From NCBI RefSeq assembly GCF_015832195.1, contig NC_052027.1, positions 9,792,149 through 9,856,148 on the forward strand: a DNA stretch of 64,000 bases, written 5' to 3'. Source of the stretch: Motacilla alba alba (Eukaryota; Chordata; Aves; Passeriformes; Motacillidae). Shown one piece after another: positions 1 through 10,029 of the stretch. The position numbers and the translations under genes are program-made. Below the pieces are notes generated by a model. That model saw nothing but the letters and a program-made list of their open reading frames with translations, had not been told where the DNA came from and did no database searches. The first letter of the stretch is position 1; every line of letters begins with the position of its first letter.

Positions 1-1281
1 GTGCTGGGACAGCACAGCACAATGCCCTGGGGGCTGAGGCTACCCGAGGGCAGTGACCAAATGTACCCTGGCTGGCTGTGCTGTTGTTTGTTAGTCTGCC
101 TTTCAAGTATGTGGTAAGTCAGTGTCCTTCCAGGTAACAGGTATTTGAGTTTTGCCCAAACTTGAGCTGATCAAGTCATGTGTGAAGACCTGAAAAGTGT
201 AAAGATGAAAGGTTTTCTGTATTTTATCCAACCCTTTTTAGGATAACGTGGGTAGTGCTGGCATTTTGCTACTGCCACCATAATTCACTTTATTTGCCTT
301 TGTTTCACCTTGGAGCAAAGAGCTGGAGTGTCTTGATTAGAGATTTAGTTGGTTGATATTTCCCCTGTGCACAGAAGCAATTGCTCTTTGACTTGCCACA
401 TTTAATGTTGAAGAATTTTGCTGTCTGCTCCATACCTTTCTTTAATTTCTTCTCCCTTTTGACATTTATTGGCACTGCATACCCTTTGAACTTGAACTTT
501 GAAATTACAGGTTTCATTACACTGTTTAAATGGACTCTATGACCTGGAGCCAGCTGAGGTTCCACAGACTGGATTCTTGACTCCTTCAGTAGCTTTGATC
601 AACATAATCTCATTAGTGAAAAGCATTGCCAAATGGAGTCGAATCTACTTAGGGGCATCTTTTAATGGATGCTATCAAGGATGACCAGGCTTAAATACTA
701 CTTAATTTCATATTTTTAACTCAGTTTTGCTCAGTGACAGCTCCTGTTTGCTGACAGATAAAATCCTAATTTTTGTGCTGAATTGCCCTCAGTGGAGTCC
801 AAGGCATGGACTCCCCTGGGCCATTGCCAGCACTGTGTGATGCTGGAGAGGAGCTGCAGCCTGCAGAGGTAGGCTGGAGAGCCAGGCAGACACTGACTCC
901 TCTGGGAGCTCCCTGAGAATGGTGTATTTGTCCTCCTTGACTCAAGATTGTTCATGCCCAAGGTGAGGCCTGCCTGGCCCAGTTGGTGTAGAAGGGGTTA
1001 TGGAAAAATAAGGCAGTGCTTCACAAATGCTTCCTTCTGAGATTAAGCTCCCTGTTGGGGTGGGGGTGGAGAACATGAAGTGGCTCAGTCATAGACCTGG
1101 AAGCAAGCTCCCAAGGCCTAGGAACGGCTCTTACAGCCAACAGGAAGAGCTTCTTGGTATTTATTTTCTGGTTAATGAGAGCAGTGGTGCTGCCGTGTTG
1201 TCTGTGGCGCTTTAGTGGCTACATGGTCTATCTCTTCCTGCTGGGGACTCAGCAGAGTGACGTTGTGCCCTCGCCCCGCAG
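1..1281 (+). other. GRIP2: GRIP2 intron, 3' part (window edge)
   Basis: No exon is recognisable here. The stretch ends in a pyrimidine-rich acceptor (tcgccccgcag) directly before the first visible GRIP2 exon. The preceding coding exons of the gene must lie left of the window. Short open frames on both strands carry no recognisable domain and are treated as chance. Confidence 0.75.
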
Positions 1282-1518
1282 GCATCCATCATGACAGGGA
1301 GTGTGCACAACCTGGGCTTGGAGGGCAGCAAGCTGCTCCTGGACTCTGTCAACCCCTCGGGAATGAGCCCACTGAGGAAAGCCAACTCCAGCTGCACCGA
1401 CGGACAGACTGAGGGCAGCAGCTCCCCTGCAAAGAGGAATGAGAGGAACCTGGACATGAAGAAGATGGAGAAGGAGATGCAGGAAATTATGTCCCCAACC
1501 CCCCTTGAGTTTCACAAG
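1282..1518 (+). CDS. GRIP2: GRIP2 coding exon (third from last): linker before PDZ7
   Basis: This exon encodes 79 residues in phase 0 between a cag acceptor and an AAG/gtttgt donor. The peptide begins Ala-Ser-Ile-Met-Thr-Gly-Ser and is rich in Ser, Lys, Glu and Met, as expected for the disordered linker between PDZ6 and PDZ7 of GRIP proteins. A charged, possibly helical run (KKMEKEMQEIM) precedes the end PTPLEFHK, which leads straight into the PDZ7 exon. GRIP2 is a multi-PDZ scaffold that binds AMPA-receptor GluA2/3 tails and other partners at synapses and on vesicles. The assignment to GRIP2 rather than GRIP1 rests on the tail and on the SLC6A6 neighbour. The rest of the protein, including PDZ1-6, is outside the window. 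Confidence 0.88.
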
Positions 1519-3199
1519 GTTTGTGTCGCTAAGGGTGGGTGTAACTGGCACTGCAGTACCTCAATGGTTAAAGCTGTAGAACCTTTGCAACCTTGTAAGA
1601 AATCTCCTTTGCTCAGAGAGACCCCCAGAAACTGATCCTTGTTAAAGCTGGCCCTCACCAAGGACTGCAGCAAAGGTTTCCAGAAGTTTAGATTAAGATG
1701 AAGGAGCCCCTTCAGAAGAGTAATGGGATTTAGCTGCCATCCTTCAGCAGGGTTAAACCTGGGCTGCCATCCTTCAGCAGGGTTCAAACCTGGGCTTTGC
1801 TGTTTCTCTTTATATATAAGATTTTCAGGTCCTTGTGTTTTGGCATTTGTTAATTGATGCTGCAGATAAAAGTGAGAGAGCTCAAACTATGGCCCCCTGG
1901 AGACCCATCAGCTCTTTTCCTGTGGTACACTCGATTTAGTAGGCCACTTCTCAAACAAAAAACTACTTCCCTCCGCTTCCACTCCACTTCAGTGATGGGA
2001 TACTGGTTTGATTTCAGCATCCAGCTGAATGTAGCCAGTTTAACCATTGTGCAAGGCAATGGTAATTAGGAAAAGTAATTAACTGTAGAAGCTGCTGATG
2101 TAGAATGCAAGCAGGGAAGGGAGCTGGAGAGGTTTCAAAAATTTGATTGCCTTTTTCTTTCCTAATGTGACTTCAGAATGAAACCTGCAGTTATGCTAGC
2201 TGGAAAAAACAACTTTTTCATGTTTGATCTGCTTTTGCCCTTCAGGGCATGGCAAATGTGTCTTTAAATAAAGCTCCTTGCTACCTAAAGGAGAAGAGCT
2301 ATGTAATTAGGCATGTTATAGGGTGACTTTTCATTCTGCTGGAGCATCTGGTGTTGGCTGTGTTTGGGAATGAGGTTGAGGCCAGGTGGGATGCTGCTGT
2401 GTGTCATCTTGAGCATTGTCCTTTCCCAGGATCGCAGATCCATGAGGCTAACCCAGCCTGGGGCACAGTCATGGTAGAAATTCACTCCCAGCTCATGGCA
2501 GGCAAGGGGAGGTTTTGGTAGTGTTTTGGAATCAGTTGTCCCTGGTTCCCAGTGTTATTACCCCATGGTAATACACTTCCAGCAGTGCTCCTCTCCTTTG
2601 GACAAAGCCAAAACGTGACATGCCCAAGGATGGTGAGGTTGCCCATTTCTTGTCCTCAGAGCGTCAGCACTTACTGATATGAATTTTCTGAAAATTACTT
2701 GTAAATAATATGGAGAATTTTAGATATTCCTGCTGAGTGCTGTATTAAAAATGAGCTGTCTTCACATTTGACTCACTATATTAAAAATTCCAAGTAAACA
2801 TGTTGATTTTTCATGTGCTGGTCTGGCAGACCCAGAGGATACAATCATAACCTGAGCCAAGGAAGGCAATGCTGTATTACAAACACTTGTTTGCTGCTCT
2901 TTGGGTGAAACATGAGTGCTGTCTGTATTACACTGCCTGTGTTTCCTTCCACATCCAAGAGCGAGGGACTGTCACAGGGTTGGTTTTATGCCAGGCACCA
3001 AAGCAAGTCTCCTGTGGTCATGGTGTCAGGTAAATAAGGCTCAGTCTGCCCAGGCTAAGAAAAACCTGCCCAGGAGACCCAGAGCAGAATTGCTGTAGGT
3101 CTGCACAATTACTTATGCTGCTCCCATCCTGGCACCCCTGTACATCACCTCCTTACTCTGCTGCATTGAAACCTGCTTCTTCTCTTTCTGCCTCTCCAG
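1519..3199 (+). other. GRIP2: GRIP2 intron (1681 bp)
   Basis: GT-AG intron between the linker exon and the first PDZ7 exon, with donor gtttgt and acceptor cctctccag. It holds a 30/31-bp tandem duplication at 1733-1793. No other coding signal was found. Confidence 0.85.
1733..1793. repeat. Tandem duplication, 30/31 bp x2
   Basis: The unit starting gctgccatccttcagcaggg occurs at 1733-1762 and again at 1763-1793. The second copy has one extra C. It is intronic, about 215 bp downstream of a GRIP2 exon, and near-identity suggests a recent slippage event. Confidence 0.9.
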
Positions 3200-3346
3200 A
3201 TGACACTCCACAAAGACCCAGAGAGCGAAGACTTTGGATTCAGTTTGTCGGATGGCCTGTTAGAAAAAGGTGTCTATGTAAATATGGTCCGTCCGGATGG
3301 GCCAGCAGATCAGTGTGGCCTCAAGCCATATGACAGAGTGCTTCAG
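3200..3346 (+). CDS. GRIP2: GRIP2 coding exon (penultimate): N-terminal half of PDZ7
   Basis: This exon encodes 49 residues in phase 0, from the acceptor cctctccag to the donor cttcag/gtaata. It starts with Met-Thr-Leu-His-Lys and carries the PDZ carboxylate-binding loop FGFS inside [18 protein letters not shown], followed by the betaB-betaC strands and [10 protein letters not shown]. This is the first half of the seventh PDZ domain, which in GRIP proteins binds non-receptor partners such as GRASP-1 (family knowledge). Its initial ATG is an internal codon, not a start, because the reading frame runs in from the preceding exon. Confidence 0.93.
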
Positions 3347-5825
3347 GTAATAAATGCAAAATGCAGTTCTGGAGGCTGGGACGGAGTGAATGAGTGGCTG
3401 AGAGGAAGAGAGAAGTGAGACCCATCCATGGCAGCACTAACTTTAATGAAAGGTAATAGTTAGCCAACTAGGTTGGCTCTTAGCCACCAACACTTAATGG
3501 GACCTGTGTTTTATATTAAGAAATCACTAGGTAGTACCTTCCGGTGGTACCCCAGGTGGTACTCCTAGGTCACACTGGTCCTGGGCACAGTCTGTTCTGG
3601 CACTGGCCTTTTTGAGCTTGGCCAGCTCAAAACAAGCAAAAAGTTGTGTTGCTTCCTTTCCTGACCCTCAATCCTACTCCTGGTTTTTGGATGAACCAGA
3701 CTGTATTGACCAATATGTGTTCCTGTGAAGCCCCTTGTGGAATTAAGTGAAGTACATGAAGTTCTGTGCATGCCTTTGACAACTAGAAAAGTTTTCTAGG
3801 AAACACATCCTTCAAGCAAAGTATTTTTTATGGATATTTTTCTTTGAAAAATGCTTCATCTGAAATAGCTGATGCAGAAACAGCGTAAAAACTCTGGTCA
3901 AAAGCACAGTCTGTAATAAATGTGCCCTGGGCATATCAACTGCTGGAGGGACAGAAAAAGCCTGGTGAGTTTTGGAGATTGGAGAGAAGCTCTGTGTGGA
4001 TGAAAACCAACTATTTTAGCTTTGAGGCAACTCAAACAGCAACTGAAGGAAGTGCAACCTCTGTGGAAAAATTGCTACCATTTGGAAATGCAGATATTGT
4101 GACCATATTTGGAAACACTCAGATGTTTAGTTTTACTAATTTCTAGGTGGGGGTTCGTAGCAGTCGGATTAGAGCCAATACTTTATGTACATCAGGTAAC
4201 TGGAGGACTGGCAGCACTGTGGGGAACCTTGTTTAAGCTTGTTATGGTCTCTCGCCAGTTGGCTGCTATACAATTATTCCTTCTCAGCTTCAAATAAAAG
4301 ATGGTGCAAGAATGAACAAGAAGCTAATTAGGCTCTGGGCTGCCTTTCTGTTCAGTGTTGGATGTGCTGCTTTTTGTGAGTGCCAAGTGCTCTGGGAGGT
4401 GTGCCCAAAATCCTAAACAGAGCGGCACGGAGACTTTGGACACCCTTTTTCCACACGCTGTGCCGCGCCGCTCACACCGACGGGCACACGAGGCGACTGC
4501 CATCACATTGTCATGTGAGTTGGGAATGGGGGATTGCAGACCTGCTACAGATGACTCCCTCCAAGAGCTGCATTGCTGAGGATGCTGCACAGTGCTGCTG
4601 ATTGTGGGCACGATGATGTGCCCGAAGGCCAGCGAAACGCCTCGTCCCTGCTGTCACAGACCCTCTGTCTCTTGGCTGCATGGATTAACTGGAGCATGGC
4701 ATTGCACTAGTGGCACTTCTGCACTGGAGCTGCCTGGCTGGCACAGAGCAGGGGCAGAGCAAGCTTGTGGTTTATCTCTCCTTGTCCACAAGTGGGCTAG
4801 AAATTGTCCCTCTGCTGTAAGGGGCAGTACTGGGGTCTCTGTGTGGACACTGGCTAGGGTGGGGGGACACTGCTGCTTTCACAGACCCAGCACTGTGGGC
4901 ATGCATTAATTCTGGGAAGAGGCTTGGGATGGAAGGGTTGTATGGAGCCAAATACCCAGCCCTTACCCAAAGAAGGAAGCAACACCTGGTCCCAGAGGTT
5001 ATGTTCACTCCAAAGGCGCATGGGAAATTGCTTTTCCCCTTCCCCACTTCCCATCCCTGTGCTGTTTGCCAGCCTGCTCTGTCCCAGAGCTGTCATGGCA
5101 CCAAGCCCAAGTGTTCTGGTAGCTGTAGGTGGGAGAGCTGGGGTGGTTTCTCCAGATAACCCAGCCTAGAAATGTGCTTGAAGGTCTGCAAGAGCCAGCA
5201 GAAACTGCTTTCACTGTTGAATCCTACAGAGAGAATTTGCAGCTGCCTCCTGAGCCCACATGAAATGCATCCAGACTTTGTGAAATGCAGGATATAAATG
5301 GGGAGAAGGGAAGAAGAAATTGTTTGGTGTAGTCTGGGTTTACCTCTGGCTGAGCTGGAAAATGGTTGCCAGAAGCCTCAGGCCTTTGTTTGTTTTCTAT
5401 GTGCTGGATACTTGGCACCGCAAATTTAAGGCCAGTAAAAGCCATTATGGCAAAAAAAAAAAAAAAAGAAAAAAAAGAAAATGGCAACTTTTTTTTTTCT
5501 ACAGGCTTGAACAGGAGAAGTGGTTTTGAGCCCTGCAGTGTTTAATACTTGTAATACTGCCCCAGGCCCTGAGTCGGGGTTCATTCCTGGTCCAGACTTT
5601 TTCCCCCTTCCTCTGTCAGTTACTGCATTGTTCTGCAGCTAAGCATGGATGCTCATTCTGAAGGGGTGCTTCTGCTCTTCTCCATTGTGAACCTGGAATC
5701 AGGGATCCCCAAGAGTTGTGTATTTTTTCCAGCTGGGGTTTAGCACTAATCTTGCATTTGCTGACTAACAAACATGATCTTTCTGTTGTTCCTTCCCATG
5801 GCATGTCCTAAATCCATCCTGGCAG
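3347..5825 (+). other. GRIP2: GRIP2 last intron (2479 bp)
   Basis: GT-AG intron that interrupts PDZ7 (donor gtaata, acceptor catcctggcag). It contains a small CpG-dense patch at 4423-4495 and an interrupted A tract near 5452-5480. No further exon is recognisable. Confidence 0.85.
4423..4495. other. CpG-dense patch inside GRIP2 intron
   Basis: Ten CpG dinucleotides are visible in 73 bp, including ccgcgccg, while the flanking intron is CpG-poor. It is too short to be a standard CpG island. It could be a small regulatory element, a relic of a GC-rich insertion or a mutational cold spot. Function is unknown. Confidence 0.5.
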
Positions 5826-6023
5826 GTAAACCGCATCCGAACGAGAGACTTTGACTGCTGTCTGGCCGTTCCCTTGATTTCAGAGGCTGGAGATAAGCTG
5901 GACCTGGTGATTAGCCGGAACCCCTTGGCCCTGGCTGCCAATGCTCCCTCGGAGGGGAACAGAGAGCTCTCAGCACAGGTGCCCCGCAGCGCCGAGGTCA
6001 AGGCGAGTGTCCAGACACTCTGA
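5826..6023 (+). CDS. GRIP2: GRIP2 terminal coding exon: end of PDZ7 and C-terminal tail
   Basis: This exon encodes 65 residues and a TGA stop at 6021-6023. It begins [17 protein letters not shown] and continues through [10 protein letters not shown], which is the second half of PDZ7 (helix B and the last strands). A low-complexity tail of about 30 residues follows and ends in SVQTL. The [13 protein letters not shown] block is the GRIP-family PDZ7 signature as I recall it. The three exons in the window join without frame change (phases 0/0/0) to give the last 193 residues. Confidence 0.93.
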   Translation, partial: VNRIRTRDFDCCLAVPLISEAGDKLDLVISRNPLALAANAPSEGNRELSAQVPRSAEVKASVQTL

Positions 6024-7925
6024 GCAGCAGGAGCAGAGCAGATGATGCCTCTGCCGAGCTCTTGTGGTATTTGGGGTGTTATTCCTGGTTTTTTGCACTG
6101 GTATTTGTAAATGCTCTGTGTACCATAACCTGCAAGTGGGGAGGTGGGTCTCCAGTGAGCCTGTAGACCGCCAAATATTGCTGGGAAGGTCAGAGCTGTG
6201 TGTGCGTCTGGGGCTGTGGCAGCGATGGCAGCAGGACAAACTGCCGAGAGGAGGAAGGACCATCCACAGCCATCCCCCGTGGCAGGGCATCCCCCTGTGC
6301 TTCTGCCATCGAGTGTGCAGGCTCCTGCCTCTGACATCCTCCTCACCCTGAAAGGCCTTGGCCATCCTACAAACACACATGGTGCTATTATGTTCTTTGT
6401 TTGCTCAGTTAATCACATACAGCAAGACTGAAATGCCTTTCCTTTTATGTTGTGCCCAGCTCCATCCTTTCAACACTCCTGGCAAATCAATTCCTGCAGC
6501 CCCTTGCACTCCCAGTGCAGGGCTGTGGAGAGAGCCAGTTGAAAGACACTTCAAAATGTGCTTGAGAGTGGCTAAATGCAATTCTTGTGCAGAAACTGGT
6601 ATTTGCAGCTGTCTCCTGCCAGCCCTATCCACATTCTCCCCTAGGTTTGGCTCACCCCGTAGTGGGATTAGGCACCTTGTGTGGCTGATTCCAATGAGCA
6701 ATGTTCAATGTTACCTGTGCTCAGTAGTGACTACAGAGGCCATACCCAAGGCTAAAGGCCTCGAGTACCTGCCTGAATCCCCCTTGTTTGTCTGAGCTTT
6801 ACAGAGATTTCTTCTTGCAAACCTGGCCTGTGCCTGGAAGTAAAATGGCAGAATAGTGAAATTCCTGGGGCTGCCCCTGGTGTTTTGGATCAATGAAACC
6901 TTGCTGTCTCCCCTGAGGCAGAGGATTGACAAGCCTTTGGTTGGGTGGGGGTTGTGTCCTGTGTCCCTATGGGCTGGGTGGTGTGTGCCCCCTTGCCTGT
7001 TGCTGCCCTCTTGAAGCTCTGTGGCTGTCCCCCTCCTGCCCGAGAGCCCCTGCCCCTCGGGCAGAGGGGCTGTGGCAGAGGGGCTGTGACATTTTCTGCC
7101 CTGTTTCCCACATTAGCACTTTATGATGATGTCCCTGTCCTGGTGGCAGTGTGCAGCTTTGCTTTCCCTGGGAAGGCCTGGGCCGTGGAGTCCAAGAGCT
7201 CCCTCCATCAGACACTCCAGAGCCCACTGCCCCGTTGGCTGCTTGCCCTCCCAGTTCCCCCGTCCCCTGCATGCAGGAGGGAGTTGGGTGGGTGTACAGC
7301 ACGTGTGTGTCACTTTGCTGAGCCAGGACTTGTCCCCGCACTGTCTGTCCCCTCCAGCCCTTGTGACAGCACAAAGGTATCTGGGTGTTCCTTCCAGGCA
7401 CGGCCCCATCCAGCTCTTTGTCCTTGTAGCCATTTTCTCTTTGAGTATGCAATATCCCATACCATTGCTGCCACAGCTAGATAACGTGCCATAATTGATA
7501 CTGTGGAGCATTGACAGTGCAGCCGAAAGTGTTTTTATATGCAATATTCTGAGCAGTGGAAGCTCACTGGGGCTTCTCATAGGTTTTTAATGAAGACTTT
7601 TATTAAAGGCTTTAAAAAAAAAAAAAAAAGGAGGAAGAAGAAAAACTTGGTCCTTGTATCCCTTCCTATGCATTTTGAATGATATGAAGATGAAATGCAT
7701 TACTTAAATGTGTATTTTTATCCATATATTAGAGTGTATTCCTTGTAAAGTATTTTTATATGCTAATTTTCTTATGTATCTATGAAAGCACAATATTTAA
7801 AAGTACAGCATTTCAAAGAATATTTTAGTCCTGTTTTGGACCTATTTGTAAATCTCTGTATTTAAATGGGATTGGAATGACTTTGACTTTTTTTAAAATT
7901 AAATAAAAGCAAATGAAATGCATTT
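6024..7925 (+). other. GRIP2: GRIP2 3' UTR
   Basis: The UTR runs about 1.9 kb from the stop codon to a polyadenylation site near 7920-7930. The proximal part (6024-7500) is GC-rich and accounts for overlapping chance open frames on both strands. The distal 400 bp is AT-rich. Three TTTTTAT motifs at 7532-7538, 7715-7721 and 7753-7759 match the cytoplasmic polyadenylation element consensus. An A tract at about 7613-7629 is a likely internal-priming site in cDNA libraries. The end is inferred from signals, not from transcripts. Confidence 0.75.
7902..7907 (+). terminator. GRIP2: Polyadenylation signal AATAAA of GRIP2
   Basis: A canonical AATAAA hexamer is followed within about 20-40 bases by a G/T-rich element (tttggtttgtgttgctttctg). 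That is the expected spacing for cleavage near 7920-7930. Confidence 0.8.
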
Positions 7926-10004
7926 ATTTTGGTTTGTGTTGCTTTCTGCTGGAGGATGATAGTGAGGCAACGCTTTGCTTCCAGCAGCATTTTAACTTGC
8001 CAGGGGACACTGTTTGTAAGACGCCTTGGAGGACAAGGGGGAGGCCATGCAGAGGGTTTTGCTGGGAGGCCACTGTTTGTAGGGCTACCAGTGTTGTCCC
8101 CTGCCACCCACCATAATCAGCAGGACTTGGGTTGCTCCCTTCCCTGTGCTCATAGAGACAATTTTGCTGAAGCTGTTAACAAGAGCTGGAGATGCTCCTG
8201 CATGTGGTTCCAGCACTGCTTGCAGCTTTTCCACACTGGGAATCTTGGCTTAAAGCTGGGCTGCTCCATGACAAAACACTGACGCAGCAAAGCACGCGGC
8301 AGCCGTGACGTGGCAGCATTTGCAAAGCTGTGGTTAATCCCTGGGGATGGGTTAGAAAACTCCTGGAGGATGATGTGCTGGCAGGAGATGTCCCATCTGG
8401 TGCTCAGAACCCTGCAGCTCCAGAGGGGTGCCTTGGGGATCTGCACTGTGGTAGCCAAATTACCCCAGATCTGAAACCAGACATCCCAAGGAATGACTGC
8501 CATGAGCCCAGAACGCAGCTCTTGTGTCCGTGCATGGAGGATTTGTTCCCTCTGCTCCCAGTGTGGGCAGCACAGGCTGGAATGCTCCCTGGATAAGGCC
8601 ATAGGGAATCTCTTCTCACCAGCACAGAGAGGCTGAGGTCGGTTTAACAATCCTTCACGGCCAAGTGGGTAATGCAGGAATTTTCAGAGATGGAGCAGGG
8701 TATAGGAATGCTCCTACTTAGACACTGCCACATAAACACCCCTTATCTGCCCTCTCTGGCTGCCCTCCTGGGGTGACCACTTCAGAACAGGGCCCTGCAC
8801 GAGCCCTTGCCAAACCTGGAGCCAAGCGAAGCACGGGGGCTGCAGGAGGCTGAATGAGCGCCCATGGAACGAGAGCCTCGGGGCTCAGAGTGTGCCCAGG
8901 GTTCCCTGGGTGTCCCAGGGGAAAGGTTAGAACGGAGCTGCTCCCTGGGATGTGCCTCAGTGGGCTGCACATCCCCTGCTGATGTCACTTCTCATCCCAT
9001 GGGCCTTGGCCGATGGGAGCTGCTGCATCCCTGGGCAGGTGATGGCCACCAGGGCAGGTAGCCAAAACCATTCAGCAGCAGCTTGTGGCACTTAGTGACT
9101 TTTAAAATTTCCTGGTTATTTATTTTATTTTAACCTGAGACACGCTGGAGTTGCGTCTGTGCTCTTACGAGCCTGCTTAGCCCAGGCATTGCAGGCTGTG
9201 CTGGTGAGAGAAACCCCTGACAAAGTCCTCAATCCCATCTGGCAAAATAACCAACCAAGCCAAAAAACCCCAGCTAAAGACAGCTGTGGGACTGATCCTG
9301 GGCATGGGGTGCTGGAGGCTCAGCAGGGATATTCAAATGTTTTATTTTCACAAGGAGGAGCCACCTACACTTTGGTTTTTTCTTTCCCTACCTCAGATCA
9401 GGATTTCAGGAATGGACACTCCGGTTTAACCTCCATCTGTTTGACTGAAGAGGCCAAAGGGGTCAAGAGGTCAGTGAGCTTAAAAAACCAGTCCCATTCA
9501 CCAGAAAAATAAATGTTGGGGTGGGTTTTTCCCTTTCTTTTTCTTCCTATTGGGCTTTTCTGACATATTTGAACTCTCACAGTGCCATGCATCACGGGCT
9601 GGGCACTGGCTGGTGAGAAAAGGCTTTCTTTTGCATCACTTGGGTTTTTTAATTTAGTTTTTGATCTCTTTGATGTAATTTTTGTGGGTTTTGTTTTCCT
9701 CACCCCCTTTTTTTGCTTATTAACTTGTATTCCATGAATTTTTGCACTTTTACCTCTGACTCTCCCCATCCCACTGAATAAGGGGCTGAGTGAGTGGCTG
9801 TGTGTGGGGCTGTGCTGCCAACCAGGGTGAAACCATGGCACATGTGATGTTAGATAGTGATTACACATATTTCATATATATATATATATATATAGTATTT
9901 TATAAGGGCAAAAAACCCCACACCAACAACCCCAAAATAAGTAACAGGTTTAAAGGAAGAACTGAGCTATTCAAAGACTAAAAAAAACCCATTCAAAAGC
10001 ATAG
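7926..10004. other. GRIP2-SLC6A6 intergenic spacer (tail to tail)
   Basis: About 2.1 kb lies between the two inferred transcript ends. I see no gene. It holds a perfect (TA)n run at 9874-9894 and T-rich low-complexity sequence around 9640-9760. Short open frames are unremarkable. Confidence 0.6.
9874..9894. repeat. (AT)n microsatellite, 21 bp
   Basis: An uninterrupted alternating A/T run in the intergenic spacer. Confidence 0.95.
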
Positions 10005-10023
10005 CTGGTTTATAAAGGAAAGT

Positions 10024-10029
10024 TTTATT
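10024..10029 (-). terminator. SLC6A6: Distal polyadenylation signal AATAAA of SLC6A6
   Basis: The hexamer lies in gaaaataaaactttcc on the minus strand. It is followed by a T-rich downstream element (gggttttttttag) about 40 bases on. It is the last strong signal before the spacer. Confidence 0.55.

Noticed and set aside
3200..3202. ATG at the first codon of the PDZ7 exon as a translation start
   Set aside because: The frame continues from the preceding exon through matching phase 0 splice sites, so it is an internal Met.
5765..6376. 203-codon minus-strand frame opposite the last GRIP2 exon
   Set aside because: It is the antisense shadow of a GC-rich coding exon and UTR, with no homology recognised.
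6945..7580. Overlapping open frames on both strands (up to 179 codons)
   Set aside because: They lie in the GC-rich proximal GRIP2 3' UTR. Neither shows domain content.
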